From: Streptomyces sp. CB00455
GTDB taxonomy: Bacteria; Actinomycetota; Actinomycetes; Streptomycetales; Streptomycetaceae
Assembly (NCBI RefSeq): GCF_001905445.1
Contig: NZ_LIVQ01000005.1
Span: 248,001 to 312,000 of the forward strand
Reading direction: 5' to 3'
Length of the DNA stretch: 64,000 nucleotides
The notes beneath the pieces were generated by a model. It was not told where the DNA came from. It saw only the letters and a list, made by a program, of their open reading frames with translations, and made no database searches. Shown here one piece after another: positions 16,471-24,698 of the stretch; the stretch's first letter is position 1; every line of letters begins with the position of its first letter. Position numbers and translations under genes: made by a program.

Positions 16471-16910
16471 GAGACCACGCCCGTACGGTCGGGGGGCTGC
16501 TCCCAGGCGGTGCTCTGCGGGTGCGGCGCCTCCTCGGTGTCCACGTGGCCCAGTTCGGGGCGCGGGGCGAGCGGGCCGAGGTGGAAGACCATGCGGGCCT
16601 CGGTGTCCCCGGTGTTGCGGAACCGGTGGCGCACGTCGAGGGGGACCAGCAGGCCCTGGTCGGTGCGCAGCGGGTGGGTCTCGCCGTCGAGGTCGACCTC
16701 CAGGCGGCCGCTGACCACGTAGACGAACTCCTCGGAGTACGGGTGGTAGTGCTCGGCGATGGACTCACCCGGAGCCATGATCGCCAGACCCATGAAGCCG
16801 CTGGTGGAGCCCACCGAGGTCGGGGTGAGCACGGCCCTCAGGTCGCCGCCGCGACGCCGGTTGGGCGGCGTCTCGCTGAGGTCGACGATGCGTGGGCGCT
16901 GTCTGGTCAT
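16467..16910 (-). CDS. Cupin-domain protein (WhiE II-like)
   Basis: A 147-residue single cupin. The motif AEHYHPYSEEFVYVVSGRLE supplies the usual HxH-E metal ligands and VPLDVRHRFRNTGD the second motif histidine. Cupins at this position are conserved in spore pigment operons, where a cyclase or oxygenase-like role has been proposed. It lies between the SchA/CurD-type gene and KS-alpha, overlapping the latter by ATGA. ATG 16910 is preceded by CAGGAGGAACCCGC. Confidence 0.9.
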   Translation of the reverse strand: MTRQRPRIVDLSETPPNRRRGGDLRAVLTPTSVGSTSGFMGLAIMAPGESIAEHYHPYSEEFVYVVSGRLEVDLDGETHPLRTDQGLLVPLDVRHRFRNTGDTEARMVFHLGPLAPRPELGHVDTEEAPHPQSTAWEQPPDRTGVVS

Positions 16911-16968
16911 AGCGGGTTCCTCCTGGCGTGTGGAGAGCCTGGACGGGGCTGGGGTGGGGGACCGGCCG

Positions 16969-18069
16969 TCAGGACTGCGCGGGTGCGCGGCGGTCGGTGA
17001 TCAGTTCCATGGTGTGCTGCGCGGCGTGCGCACGCGCGCCGGCTTCGTCCGTCAGCCTGCCGAACACGGCCGCCTTGCGCGGACCCCGGACGCCGAGGAT
17101 CGTGTCGGGCTCGGCCCGGACCGGGCCGCGCACGTCGATGAGGCGGACGACGGTGTCGTCGCGCTGGAAGATGCTGCTGCTCCGTACGGGGCTGTCCGGC
17201 CGGTGCGCGGCCTCCTCGTCCTGGCGGGCGAGGAAGCGGGCCAGGGCCTGGCCGCAGCCGGGCTTGGCCGGGTAGAACAGCGCGTGGCGGGTGACGTCGG
17301 CGTCCCCGTCCGTCTCCCCGGCGGCGATGTGGTGGACGGCCGGGAGCGCTGCCCGCATGAAGAAGAGGCGGGCGGACTCGGGGTCGTTGAGGTTCCGGTC
17401 TTTCTCCAGGTAGGGGTTGATGGCCTCTTCGACCGCCCGCACCTCGGGCTGTTCCGAGACGTGCCGCAGGGCCGCCATCAGGTCGCCCTCGACCTCGACG
17501 GTGCGCACGACCCGGTTGCCGTGCATGAAGAGCGTCGTACGGCGCAGCCGGGTGTGCTCGTCGACGCGGGCGGCCGGGGAGGCGTAGCTGGAGAGGAGTT
17601 CCGCGACCTTCTTCTCGCTGCCCGGCTTGACGGTGAAGGTGAGGGCGTGGCGCACGATGCCCGCGCCGAGCCGGGGAACGGGCTGGAGCCGGGCCCTGGC
17701 CGGGCGGGCCGCCTGGTCGTAGCCGCGCCCGGTCTCCCGCAGCACGGTGAACTTGAGGGGGCGCATGGCGCGGGCGCAGGCGCCCAGCGGCTTGACCTGT
17801 TCGGCGTGGTGCTCGCTGTTGACCCATGCGAGGTACTGCGGCGCGCTCTCCCACTCGCTGGTGATCAGCCACTGCGAGGGGTTCTCGAAGGACTGGCACA
17901 GCTGGTCGCTGATGTGGCCCGGGACCGACGCGATGTCGTGGCGGAGCTTTTCGTACGCCTCGAAGAACTGCTTCTGGGTTCCCTCGTGGAGGTCCATCAG
18001 CAGGACGACCCGGAGCATGTAGCCGTCGAAGGCTGACTGCGACACCCGTTCGGACAGGGTGGTTGTCAT
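16969..18069 (-). CDS. SchA/CurD-domain protein with N-terminal ABM-like domain (WhiE I-like)
   Basis: First gene of the pigment operon, 366 residues. The first 110 residues resemble an antibiotic-biosynthesis monooxygenase (dimeric ferredoxin-like) domain: MLRVVLLMDLHEGTQKQFFE, then WLITSEWESAPQYLAWVNS. The rest is the SchA/CurD-like region, apparently with two related halves (IVRHALTFTVKPGSEKKVAE and VTRHALFYPAKPGCGQALAR). SchA/CurD proteins are confined to spore-pigment type PKS clusters; their biochemical role is not settled. It starts at ATG 18069, divergent from the FAD hydroxylase. Confidence 0.9.
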   Translation of the reverse strand: MTTTLSERVSQSAFDGYMLRVVLLMDLHEGTQKQFFEAYEKLRHDIASVPGHISDQLCQSFENPSQWLITSEWESAPQYLAWVNSEHHAEQVKPLGACARAMRPLKFTVLRETGRGYDQAARPARARLQPVPRLGAGIVRHALTFTVKPGSEKKVAELLSSYASPAARVDEHTRLRRTTLFMHGNRVVRTVEVEGDLMAALRHVSEQPEVRAVEEAINPYLEKDRNLNDPESARLFFMRAALPAVHHIAAGETDGDADVTRHALFYPAKPGCGQALARFLARQDEEAAHRPDSPVRSSSIFQRDDTVVRLIDVRGPVRAEPDTILGVRGPRKAAVFGRLTDEAGARAHAAQHTMELITDRRAPAQS

Positions 18070-18333
18070 CTACTCACTCCTTCATGAGGGGGTGGAGATC
18101 CATCGCGTACGGACCCCTCGTCCGTCACCGGTGGCGTCCGCCCGGGCCGGGGGCCGTCTCGTGCGGAACGGCGGGCCGGCGGGAGCCGCTGTCGCTCATC
18201 GTCATCCGGGTGGCGACGTACCGCTACATGTCCGGATCAAGCGGGTGACAACCGGCAAATCAACCGGGCCTGGCAGACGATCGGGGGCATAAAGAGTCCA
18301 CTCCCCCACACAGAAAACAGGAGCCCGCAGCTG
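18070..18333. promoter_or_regulatory. Divergent promoter region of the pigment locus
   Basis: A 264-bp region between the pigment operon and the hydroxylase gene, equivalent in position to the whiEP1/whiEP2 promoters of S. coelicolor, which are developmentally controlled. Near the hydroxylase side are two direct copies of CAACCGG (18249 and 18261) and a GGGGCATAAAG stretch (about 18284-18294) that could be a -10 for a SigF/SigB-type factor, although no clean -35 was found. AACAGGAG serves as ribosome site for the hydroxylase. Confidence 0.5.
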
Positions 18334-19965
18334 ATGGAAGACAAAGCCGATGTTCGCGTACCGGTTCTCGTCGTGGGCGGCTCCCTCGTGGGCCTGTCCA
18401 CCTCGCTTTTCCTGAGCCGCCACGGAGTGAGGCACCTGCTGGTCGAGAAGCACTCCGGTACGTCAGCGCACCCGCGCGGCCGGGGCATCAACGCCCGGAC
18501 CATGGAGCTCTTCCGTACGGCGGGGGCGGAGGGCGCGATCCGCCGGGCGGCGTCCGTACTGGAGGGCAACCAGGGCATTCTGCAGGCCCGGTCACTGACC
18601 GGGGGTGACCACACGTGGCTGGTCAAGACGATCGATCCGGCGGGGGCGCTGCGGCGTTTCAGCCCGACCGGGTGGTGCCTGTGCAGCCAGAACAACATCG
18701 AGCCGGTGCTGGCCGCGCAGAGCCGCGCGCAAGGGGCGGACATCCGCTTCTCCACCGAGCTGATGTCCTTCGTCCAGGACGCCACGGGGGTGAGTGCCGT
18801 GGTCAAGGACCGCGAGACGGGTGAGCACACCACCGTGCGGGCCGACTTCCTGATCGCCGCGGACGGACCGCGCAGCCCCGTGAGGGAGCAGTTGCGGATC
18901 CCCCAGACGGGCAACGGCGAGCTGTTCCACAACGTGAGCGTGACCTTCCGCTCGGAGCGGCTGGCCGGGGTGCTGGGCGACCTGCGTTTCATCGTCTGCT
19001 ACCTGATGCGTCCGGGAGCGGACGGGGCGCTGCTGCCGGTGGACAACGCGACGCAGTGGGTCTTCCACGCGCCCTGGCACCCGGAGCGGGGCGAGACCCT
19101 GGAGGACTTCACCGACGAGCGCTGCGTGGAGCAGATCCGCAACGCGATCGGCGTGGCCGACCTGGACGTGGAGATCGGCGGCAAGGCTCCCTGGCACGCG
19201 GCCGAACGGGTGGCGGAGCAGTACTCGTCCGGACGGGTGTTCCTGGCCGGCGACGCGGCCCACGAGATGGCACCGACCGGGGCGTTCGGCTCGAACACCG
19301 GCATCCAGGACGCGCACAACCTGGCCTGGAAGATCGCCGCGGTGCTGGACGGGTCTGCGGGCATCGGGCTGCTGGGCACCTACGAGGCCGAGCGGCTCCC
19401 GGTGGCGCGCGCCACGAGCGAGCGGGCGTCGGCCCGTTCGGCGGAACACAGCCACCCGGGGTACGCGCCGCCGCCCACCATGGGCGGCGGACCGGGCAGC
19501 GGGGTCCTCACCACGGCGATGGGCTACTGCTATCCGCGCGGCGCGGTCGTCGGCGGCGATCCGGCGCGGCCGATCATCCCGGAGGCACTGCGCCTGATGG
19601 GTGACACGGGCACGCGGGCCCCGCACATGTGGCTGGCCCGGGCCGGCGAGCGGATCTCGACCCTGGACCTGTACGAGCGGTCCTTCGTGCTGCTCGGCGG
19701 GGCGGGGACGCCGTGGCAGGACGCGGCCCGGCAGGTGGCCGAGCGGCTGGGGGTCCGGCTGGACGCCTACACGATCGGTCCCGGGCCGGAGGCGGACCTG
19801 GTCCAGGAGGTCGGCGCCGACTGGGCGGAGGTCCACGGGATGGACGCCCAAGGCGCGGTGCTCGTACGCCCGGACGGGTTCGTGGCGTGGCGCTCGGAGG
19901 GGGCGGTGGCCGATCCCCGGGCGACCCTCCTGGAGGTCCTCTCGACGGTACTGCGCCGGAAGTGA
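18334..19965 (+). CDS. FAD-dependent polyketide hydroxylase (WhiE VIII-like)
   Basis: An aromatic-polyketide monooxygenase of the pheA/TetX-like group, 543 residues. The FAD fold is visible as VLVVGGSLVGLSTSLFLSRH near residue 10, the DG motif as LIAADGPRSPVRE near residue 170, and the GD motif as VFLAGDAAHEMAPTGAFGSN near residue 305. The C-terminal about 150 residues form the thioredoxin-like domain of this family. It is read away from the minus-strand PKS operon, as in whiE, and probably hydroxylates the pigment late in the pathway. Confidence 0.93.
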   Translation: MEDKADVRVPVLVVGGSLVGLSTSLFLSRHGVRHLLVEKHSGTSAHPRGRGINARTMELFRTAGAEGAIRRAASVLEGNQGILQARSLTGGDHTWLVKTIDPAGALRRFSPTGWCLCSQNNIEPVLAAQSRAQGADIRFSTELMSFVQDATGVSAVVKDRETGEHTTVRADFLIAADGPRSPVREQLRIPQTGNGELFHNVSVTFRSERLAGVLGDLRFIVCYLMRPGADGALLPVDNATQWVFHAPWHPERGETLEDFTDERCVEQIRNAIGVADLDVEIGGKAPWHAAERVAEQYSSGRVFLAGDAAHEMAPTGAFGSNTGIQDAHNLAWKIAAVLDGSAGIGLLGTYEAERLPVARATSERASARSAEHSHPGYAPPPTMGGGPGSGVLTTAMGYCYPRGAVVGGDPARPIIPEALRLMGDTGTRAPHMWLARAGERISTLDLYERSFVLLGGAGTPWQDAARQVAERLGVRLDAYTIGPGPEADLVQEVGADWAEVHGMDAQGAVLVRPDGFVAWRSEGAVADPRATLLEVLSTVLRRK

Positions 19966-20067
19966 CCACGGGGCCCTCCCGTTCGCCGGCCGCCCGCGCG
20001 GCCGGCGGACGGGCCACAGCGGCGGCCGGACGGGACGCCACGGTCGCCGTGCCGGAGCCGGCGGCGG

Positions 20068-20129
20068 GCGGACGGGACGCGGACCCGACGACCGGCATGC
20101 CACGCGGACGGGACGCGGACCCGACGACC
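20068..20129. repeat. Two perfect 26-bp direct repeats, period 36 bp
   Basis: The same 26 bases starting GCGGACGGGACGCGGACC occur at 20068-20093 and 20104-20129, 10 bp apart. They lie between the convergent hydroxylase and carboxylase epsilon genes. The surrounding sequence is made of related GGACGGGACGC blocks, so expansion by slippage is likely. Confidence 0.75.
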
Positions 20130-20159
20130 AGGCCGGGGCCGACGGCAGCCGGGCACGGC

Positions 20160-20390
20160 TCAGCGGCAGGCCCAGCAGCCCGCCCAGCAGCCTGCGTCGG
20201 GGCGGACGGCGCGCGGTCGCCCGGCGGTCCGGCCGGATCCCCGGGCCCGGCGGCCCTTCGCCGTGTCACCGGCTCGGGCGGTGCGGTTCGCGTAGCAGGC
20301 GACCACCACGGCGATCGCCGCCAGCTCTTCCGGTGCGGCCTGCCCCTTCTCCACACGCAGGAGGCTCGCTGTCGGGGCGTCGTTCGGCAT
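20160..20390 (-). CDS. Acyl-CoA carboxylase epsilon subunit
   Basis: A 76-residue protein matching the small epsilon subunits (AccE/PccE) that stabilise the biotin-dependent carboxylase complex supplying malonyl- or methylmalonyl-CoA. The family signature is an N-terminal strand and helix: SLLRVEKGQAAPEELAAIAV. The C-terminal 35 residues are arginine/glycine-rich and atypical, ending GCWAGCWACR. ATG 20390 is preceded by GAGAGG at good spacing; a GTG two codons upstream is possible. No alpha or beta carboxylase gene adjoins it, so it is an orphan. It lies beside an aromatic polyketide cluster, whose extender unit is malonyl-CoA. Confidence 0.75.
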   Translation of the reverse strand: MPNDAPTASLLRVEKGQAAPEELAAIAVVVACYANRTARAGDTAKGRRARGSGRTAGRPRAVRPDAGCWAGCWACR

Positions 20391-20704
20391 CGGCACGGCC
20401 TCTCGTACGGGGGCTGCGCGTGCGCCCGGCCACGGGGCGGGGAACAGGTCGTCCCACCCTCGGCGGGGGCTGCGCTCGGGCGGCTCGGCGCGCCCGCGGA
20501 GCGTGGTCCGCGGCCGCGCACCGGCCGGCGGAGTCCTGTCGGATCACCCGGACTCCTGACGCGCATGACGCTACAAGCGCCCGCCGCACCCGGCACGTCG
20601 GGCGGCCCGGCCCGCCGGCGTCCACGCGAGGCCGGACCCGGCACCTCGGGCGGCCCGGCCGGCCGGCGCCCGCCCGCGGCCGCGCCGCGACCGGCGGGAC
20701 GACC
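20391..20704. other. Intergenic region, no feature recognised
   Basis: About 314 bp between the epsilon subunit gene (minus) and a small plus-strand ORF. Open frames cross it on both strands but none has codon-like composition or a family signature. It should contain the promoter of the epsilon subunit gene. Confidence 0.4.
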
Positions 20705-20929
20705 GTGACCGGCCACGACGCCCTGCTCTGCCGGGGCTGCGCGGGCCGCCTCTACGCCGTCTGCACGACCGCCGCCCGCGACGGCAGCGCCGCCGCGACG
20801 CGCGAGTGGGAGGTCGACCACGAGGTGCCGTCGCGGTGTCCGCTGTCGGGCCTGCTGCCGCTGACCGGAAGCGCCGCCGACGTCCACGATCTCCCGCACG
20901 CCCAGCAGGTCCTGGGCCCCCGCGCCTGA
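20705..20929 (+). CDS. Small hypothetical protein with CxxC motif
   Basis: A possible 74-residue protein from GTG 20705. It contains LLCRGCAGRLYAVC (three cysteines), WEVDHEVPSRCPL and a C-terminal DLPHAQQVLGPRA. The cysteines and histidines could bind zinc. There is no clear ribosome binding site and no recognised family, and the surrounding DNA is repetitive, so it may be spurious. Confidence 0.35.
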   Translation: MTGHDALLCRGCAGRLYAVCTTAARDGSAAATREWEVDHEVPSRCPLSGLLPLTGSAADVHDLPHAQQVLGPRA

Positions 20930-21055
20930 CCCGGCCGGGTCACCCCACCCCGTTCCCCCACTCGGGTGGCGCCCCGGGTGAGGAGCGGAGTGACAAGCCG
21001 GTGCCGGCGACCCGGGCGGCGACCCGGCCCGCTGCGTCCGTATGGTTCCGTCCCC

Positions 21056-21119
21056 CGCCCGTCCCCAGCCAGTCCTCGCCCGTCCCCAGCCCGCCCTCAG
21101 CCCGTCCCCTGCCCGCCCT
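21056..21119. repeat. Three imperfect 21-22 bp tandem repeats
   Basis: Units beginning CGCCCGTCCCCAGCC at 21056 and 21077 and a diverged third at 21098 form a short tandem array ending about 60 bp before the GlxA-type regulator start. The composition is CCC-rich. Confidence 0.7.
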
Positions 21120-21181
21120 CGACGGGCACCCGCACGAGCGCGGGCGGCCCGCGCCGGTGGGGCCCCGCGTACCCTCTACCT

Positions 21182-22138
21182 GTGTCCGTCCCCCGCCTGC
21201 ACCGTGTCGCCGTCCTCGTGCTCGAAGGTGCGAAACCGCTCGACGTCGGCATCCCCGCGCAGGTCTTCGCGACCCGGGCGAGCATGCCGTACGAGGTGCG
21301 CGTGTGCGGCGCGGCGCCCGGGCTCGTGACCGGCGGCGACGGCCTGTCGTACGCCGTGTCCCACGGGCTCGACGCCCTCGCGTGGGCCGACATCGTCTTC
21401 GTGCCCGGCTACCGGTTCCCGGACCGCGATGACCCGCCGCCGGCCGTGATCGAAGCACTGATCGCCGCCCACGACCGGGGCGCGCGGCTCGCCGCCATCT
21501 CGACGGGCGCGTTCGCGCTCGCCGCCACGGGCCTGCTCGACGGCAAGCGCGCCACGACCCACTGGCACTACGCACGGGCGCTCCTGGCGAAGCATCCGCT
21601 CGTCCGGCTCGACGAGAACGTCCTGTTCGTCGACGAGGGCACCGTACTGACCTCGGCCGGGGCCGCCTCGGGCATCGACCTGTGCCTGCACGTCCTGCGC
21701 CGCGACCTCGGGGTGGCCGCGTCGAACCACGCGGCCCGGCGTCTGGTCGCGGCTCCCTACCGCAGCGGCGGCCAGGCGCAGTACGTGCCGCGCAGCGTGC
21801 CGGAGCCGCTCGGTGAGCGGTTCGCCGCCACCCGCGAGTGGGCGCTGCACCGGCTCGGCGAACCCCTCACGCTCGACGCGCTCGCCGAGCACGCGGCGGT
21901 GTCGCCCCGCACCTTTTCGCGGCGCTTCGCCCAGGACACCGGGTACACGCCGATGCAGTGGATCATGCGCGCCCGGATCGACGTGGCCCGTGAGCTGCTC
22001 GAACGGTCGGAGCGCAGCGTCGAGCAGATCGCCTCCGACGTGGGCCTGGGCACCGGTGCGAATCTGCGGCTGCACTTCCAGCACATCCTGGGCACCACAC
22101 CGAGCGAATACCGGCGCACCTTCGCCCAGGGCGGCTAG
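21182..22138 (+). CDS. GlxA-family AraC-type regulator with DJ-1/PfpI domain
   Basis: A 318-residue transcription factor. Residues 1-180 form a class I glutamine-amidotransferase-like (DJ-1/PfpI) domain: VAVLVLEGAKPLDVGIPAQV, DIVFVPGY, ISTGAFALAATGLLDGKRAT. This family usually lacks the catalytic cysteine, and here the elbow position reads STGAFA with no Cys. Residues about 215-310 carry two AraC helix-turn-helices (TLDALAEHAAVSPRTFSRRF and SVEQIASDVGLGTGANLRLH). The GTG at 21182 has no obvious ribosome site but sits a few bases after TACCCT, so the mRNA may be leaderless. It is followed after 106 bp by GAPDH on the same strand. Confidence 0.92.
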   Translation: MSVPRLHRVAVLVLEGAKPLDVGIPAQVFATRASMPYEVRVCGAAPGLVTGGDGLSYAVSHGLDALAWADIVFVPGYRFPDRDDPPPAVIEALIAAHDRGARLAAISTGAFALAATGLLDGKRATTHWHYARALLAKHPLVRLDENVLFVDEGTVLTSAGAASGIDLCLHVLRRDLGVAASNHAARRLVAAPYRSGGQAQYVPRSVPEPLGERFAATREWALHRLGEPLTLDALAEHAAVSPRTFSRRFAQDTGYTPMQWIMRARIDVARELLERSERSVEQIASDVGLGTGANLRLHFQHILGTTPSEYRRTFAQGG

Positions 22139-22244
22139 CCGCCCGGCGCCGCCATGGCGAGATCCTTTCGAACCGTGGCAATCTCGCCGCTGTCGCGGAC
22201 CGGCGGCGGGAGCGAGCCTGGTGGGGAGAGAAGGGGACACACTC

Positions 22245-23243
22245 ATGACTCGCATCGCCATCAACGGATTCGGCCGCATCGGGCGCAACGTGCTGCGCGC
22301 ACTGCTCGAACGGGACAGCGAACTGGAGGTCGTCGCCGTCAACGACCTCACGGAACCCGCGACCCTCGCCCGGCTGCTCGCCTACGACACCACGGCCGGC
22401 CGGCTCGGCCGCCCGGTGACCGTCGACGGGAACGCCCTGGTGGTAGACGGCCGGCGCATCAGGGTGCTCGCGGAGCGCGAGCCGGAGCAGCTGCCCTGGG
22501 CCGAGCTCGGCGTCGACATCGTGCTGGAGGCGACCGGCCGGTTCACGTCGGCGGCGGCGGCCCGCGGCCACCTCACGGCGGGAGCGAAGAAGGTCCTGGT
22601 CAGCGCCCCCTCGGACGGCGCCGACGTCACGCTCGCCTACGGGGTCAACAGCGACGCCTACGACCCGGCCCGGCACACGATCGTCTCGAACGCCTCGTGC
22701 ACGACGAACGCCCTCGCGCCGCTGGCCGCGGTGCTCGACGAACTCGCCGGCATCGAGCACGGCTTCATGACGACGGTGCACGCCTACACGCAGGAGCAGA
22801 ACCTGCAGGACGGCCCGCACCGCGACGCCCGCCGGGCCCGCGCCGCCGCCGTCAACATCGTGCCGACCACGACGGGCGCCGCCAAGGCCATCGGCCTCGT
22901 ACTGCCGAACCTCGACGGCAAGCTGTCGGGTGACTCGATCCGCGTGCCGGTTCCGGTCGGTTCGATCGTCGAGCTCAACACGACCGTCGCACGCGACGTG
23001 ACGCGCGAGGACGTACTGGCGGCCTACCGCGCCGCGGCGCAGGGCCCGCTGGCCGGCGTGCTCGAGTACTCCGACGACCCGCTCGTCTCCTCCGACATCA
23101 CGGGCAATCCCGCTTCGGCCGTCTTCGACTCGGCCCTCACCCGAGTCGACGGCCGCCACGTCAAGGTCGTCGCCTGGTACGACAACGAGTGGGGCTTCTC
23201 CAACCGTGTGATCGACACGCTCACGCTCCTCGCCACCGGCTGA
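22245..23243 (+). CDS. gap: Glyceraldehyde-3-phosphate dehydrogenase, type I
   Basis: Glycolytic NAD-dependent GAPDH, 332 residues. The nucleotide fold is MTRIAINGFGRIGRNVLRAL; the catalytic cysteine is in SNASCTTNALAP (about residue 153); the substrate-binding segment is AAVNIVPTTTGAAKAI; and WYDNEWGFSNRVIDTL closes the protein. ATG 22245 follows GGGGAGAGAAGGGG. Streptomyces usually carry more than one gap gene; this copy is not next to pgk or tpi, so it is probably a secondary isozyme rather than the main glycolytic copy. A GC hairpin follows at 23267. Confidence 0.95.
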   Translation: MTRIAINGFGRIGRNVLRALLERDSELEVVAVNDLTEPATLARLLAYDTTAGRLGRPVTVDGNALVVDGRRIRVLAEREPEQLPWAELGVDIVLEATGRFTSAAAARGHLTAGAKKVLVSAPSDGADVTLAYGVNSDAYDPARHTIVSNASCTTNALAPLAAVLDELAGIEHGFMTTVHAYTQEQNLQDGPHRDARRARAAAVNIVPTTTGAAKAIGLVLPNLDGKLSGDSIRVPVPVGSIVELNTTVARDVTREDVLAAYRAAAQGPLAGVLEYSDDPLVSSDITGNPASAVFDSALTRVDGRHVKVVAWYDNEWGFSNRVIDTLTLLATG

Positions 23244-23266
23244 ACCCGGCTCGGCTGCGCGCCCGG

Positions 23267-23301
23267 CGCTGCGGACCCCGCCCGCTCCGGGGCCCGCAGC
23301 G
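23267..23301 (+). terminator. Hairpin after GAPDH gene
   Basis: Arms CGCTGCGGACCCCG (23267-23280) and CGGGGCCCGCAGCG (23288-23301) pair with one mismatch around CCCGCTC, 24 bp after the stop codon. There is no T-tract. Confidence 0.65.
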
Positions 23302-23387
23302 GGCGGGCGCGTCCTCGGCGTCCCCGCCCTGCGGGTTACCCTGCTGCGCGGCATGACCACTGCCGGCGGACACCAGGAGGAGCGCCC

Positions 23388-24470
23388 GTGCCCGAACAGC
23401 GTGCCGGGGACCGCCCCACCCTGGAAGCGGTGGCGGCGCGCGCCGGGGTCTCCCGGGCGACCGCGTCCCGCGTCGTCAACGGCGGTGACGGGGTCCGCGC
23501 GCACCTGGTGGCCAGGGTGCGCGAGGCCGTCCGGGACCTCGGCTACGTGCCCAATCCCGCGGCGCGCACTCTGGTCACCCGGCGTACCGGCGCCGTTGCC
23601 GTGATCATCGCCGAGCCGGAGGTCCGGATCTTCTCCGACCCGTTCTTCTCCCGCCAGGTGCGCGGCATTGCCAAGGAACTGACCGCGCACGACACCCAGC
23701 TGGTGCTGCTCCTGGTGGAGGACCGCGGCGACTACGACCGGATCGAGCGCTACCTGGCGGGCGGGCACGTCGACGGCGCGCTCGCGTTCTCCCTGCACAC
23801 CGACGATCCGCTGCCCGCGATCACCCGCCGGATCGGCCTGCCCACGGTCTACGGAGGCCGGCCGGGCTGGACGGCCGGCCCCGGGGAGCCCGGGAGCGCC
23901 GTGGCGTACGTCGACGCGGACAACCGCGGGGGCGCGCGCGAGGCCGTACGGTACCTGCTGGCGCGGGGGCGGGAGCGGATCGCGCACATCGCCGGCCCGC
24001 TGGACCAGACCTCGGCGGCCGACCGGCTGAGCGGCTACCGCGACGAATTGCCGTCGGCGGACCCCGCGCTGGTCGCGGAGGGGGACTTCACCGTGGAGGG
24101 CGGAGCCCGCGCGATGGCCGAACTGCTGGACCGGCGGCCGGGGATCGACGCGGTGTTCGCCGCCAACGACCTGATGGCGACGGGCGCGCTGCGGGTGCTG
24201 CGCGAGCGCGGCCGGACGGTCCCGGCCGATGTGGCGGTGGTCGGCTTCGACGACGCCGAGGCGGTGGCCGGGAGCGCGGATCCGCCGCTGACGACCGTAC
24301 GTCAGGACATAGAGGGCATGGGCCGCATGATGGCGCGGCTGCTCCTGGACGCCCTGGCCGGGACCGGGACCGGGACCGCAACCGGGCCCGCCGGCGCCGG
24401 CGGGGACGCTCGCGCGGCGGCCGCTCCGGTGATCACCGCCACGTCGCTGGTGCGGCGGGCGTCGGCCTGA
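23388..24470 (+). CDS. LacI-family transcriptional regulator
   Basis: A 360-residue sugar-responsive repressor. The helix-turn-helix and hinge are at residues 10-60 (TLEAVAARAGVSRATASRVV, LGYVPNPAARTL). The periplasmic-binding-like core follows, with FSDPFFSRQVRGIAKEL, HIAGPLDQTSAADRLSGYRD and DAVFAANDLMATGALRVL, and the typical late motif VVGFDDAE. Start GTG 23388 is preceded by AGGAGGAGCGCCC. A glycine/alanine-rich insertion (AGTGTGTATGPAGAGGDA) sits near the C-terminus. Its target is unknown; the nearest possible target is the downstream copper oxidase gene, 228 bp away. Confidence 0.93.
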   Translation: MPEQRAGDRPTLEAVAARAGVSRATASRVVNGGDGVRAHLVARVREAVRDLGYVPNPAARTLVTRRTGAVAVIIAEPEVRIFSDPFFSRQVRGIAKELTAHDTQLVLLLVEDRGDYDRIERYLAGGHVDGALAFSLHTDDPLPAITRRIGLPTVYGGRPGWTAGPGEPGSAVAYVDADNRGGAREAVRYLLARGRERIAHIAGPLDQTSAADRLSGYRDELPSADPALVAEGDFTVEGGARAMAELLDRRPGIDAVFAANDLMATGALRVLRERGRTVPADVAVVGFDDAEAVAGSADPPLTTVRQDIEGMGRMMARLLLDALAGTGTGTATGPAGAGGDARAAAAPVITATSLVRRASA

Positions 24471-24698
24471 CGCGGCGCATCCGACGTGCGCGGTCCCCTC
24501 GCCCGGCCGGTCCGCGGGTAAGCCGTCCGTGCGCCGGAGAAACGATCAGTCGGGCGGTCCCGCGCGGCCGAGGGGCTCCAGCCCGCGTCGCAGCCATCCG
24601 ATTGATCCCCTTTCTCCTACTATCGGCGCACTCCATCAGACTTTCAGCGGGTGACGGAGCCGGCCGGTGCGCCGGTCCCTCCTGCGGTGAGGAGCTCC

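Noticed and set aside
13976..16768. Continuous 930-codon minus frame that could suggest a KS fusion
   Set aside because: Only its last 408 codons encode KS-beta. The upstream part is an out-of-frame reading of KS-alpha, which has its own start and a GTGA overlap.
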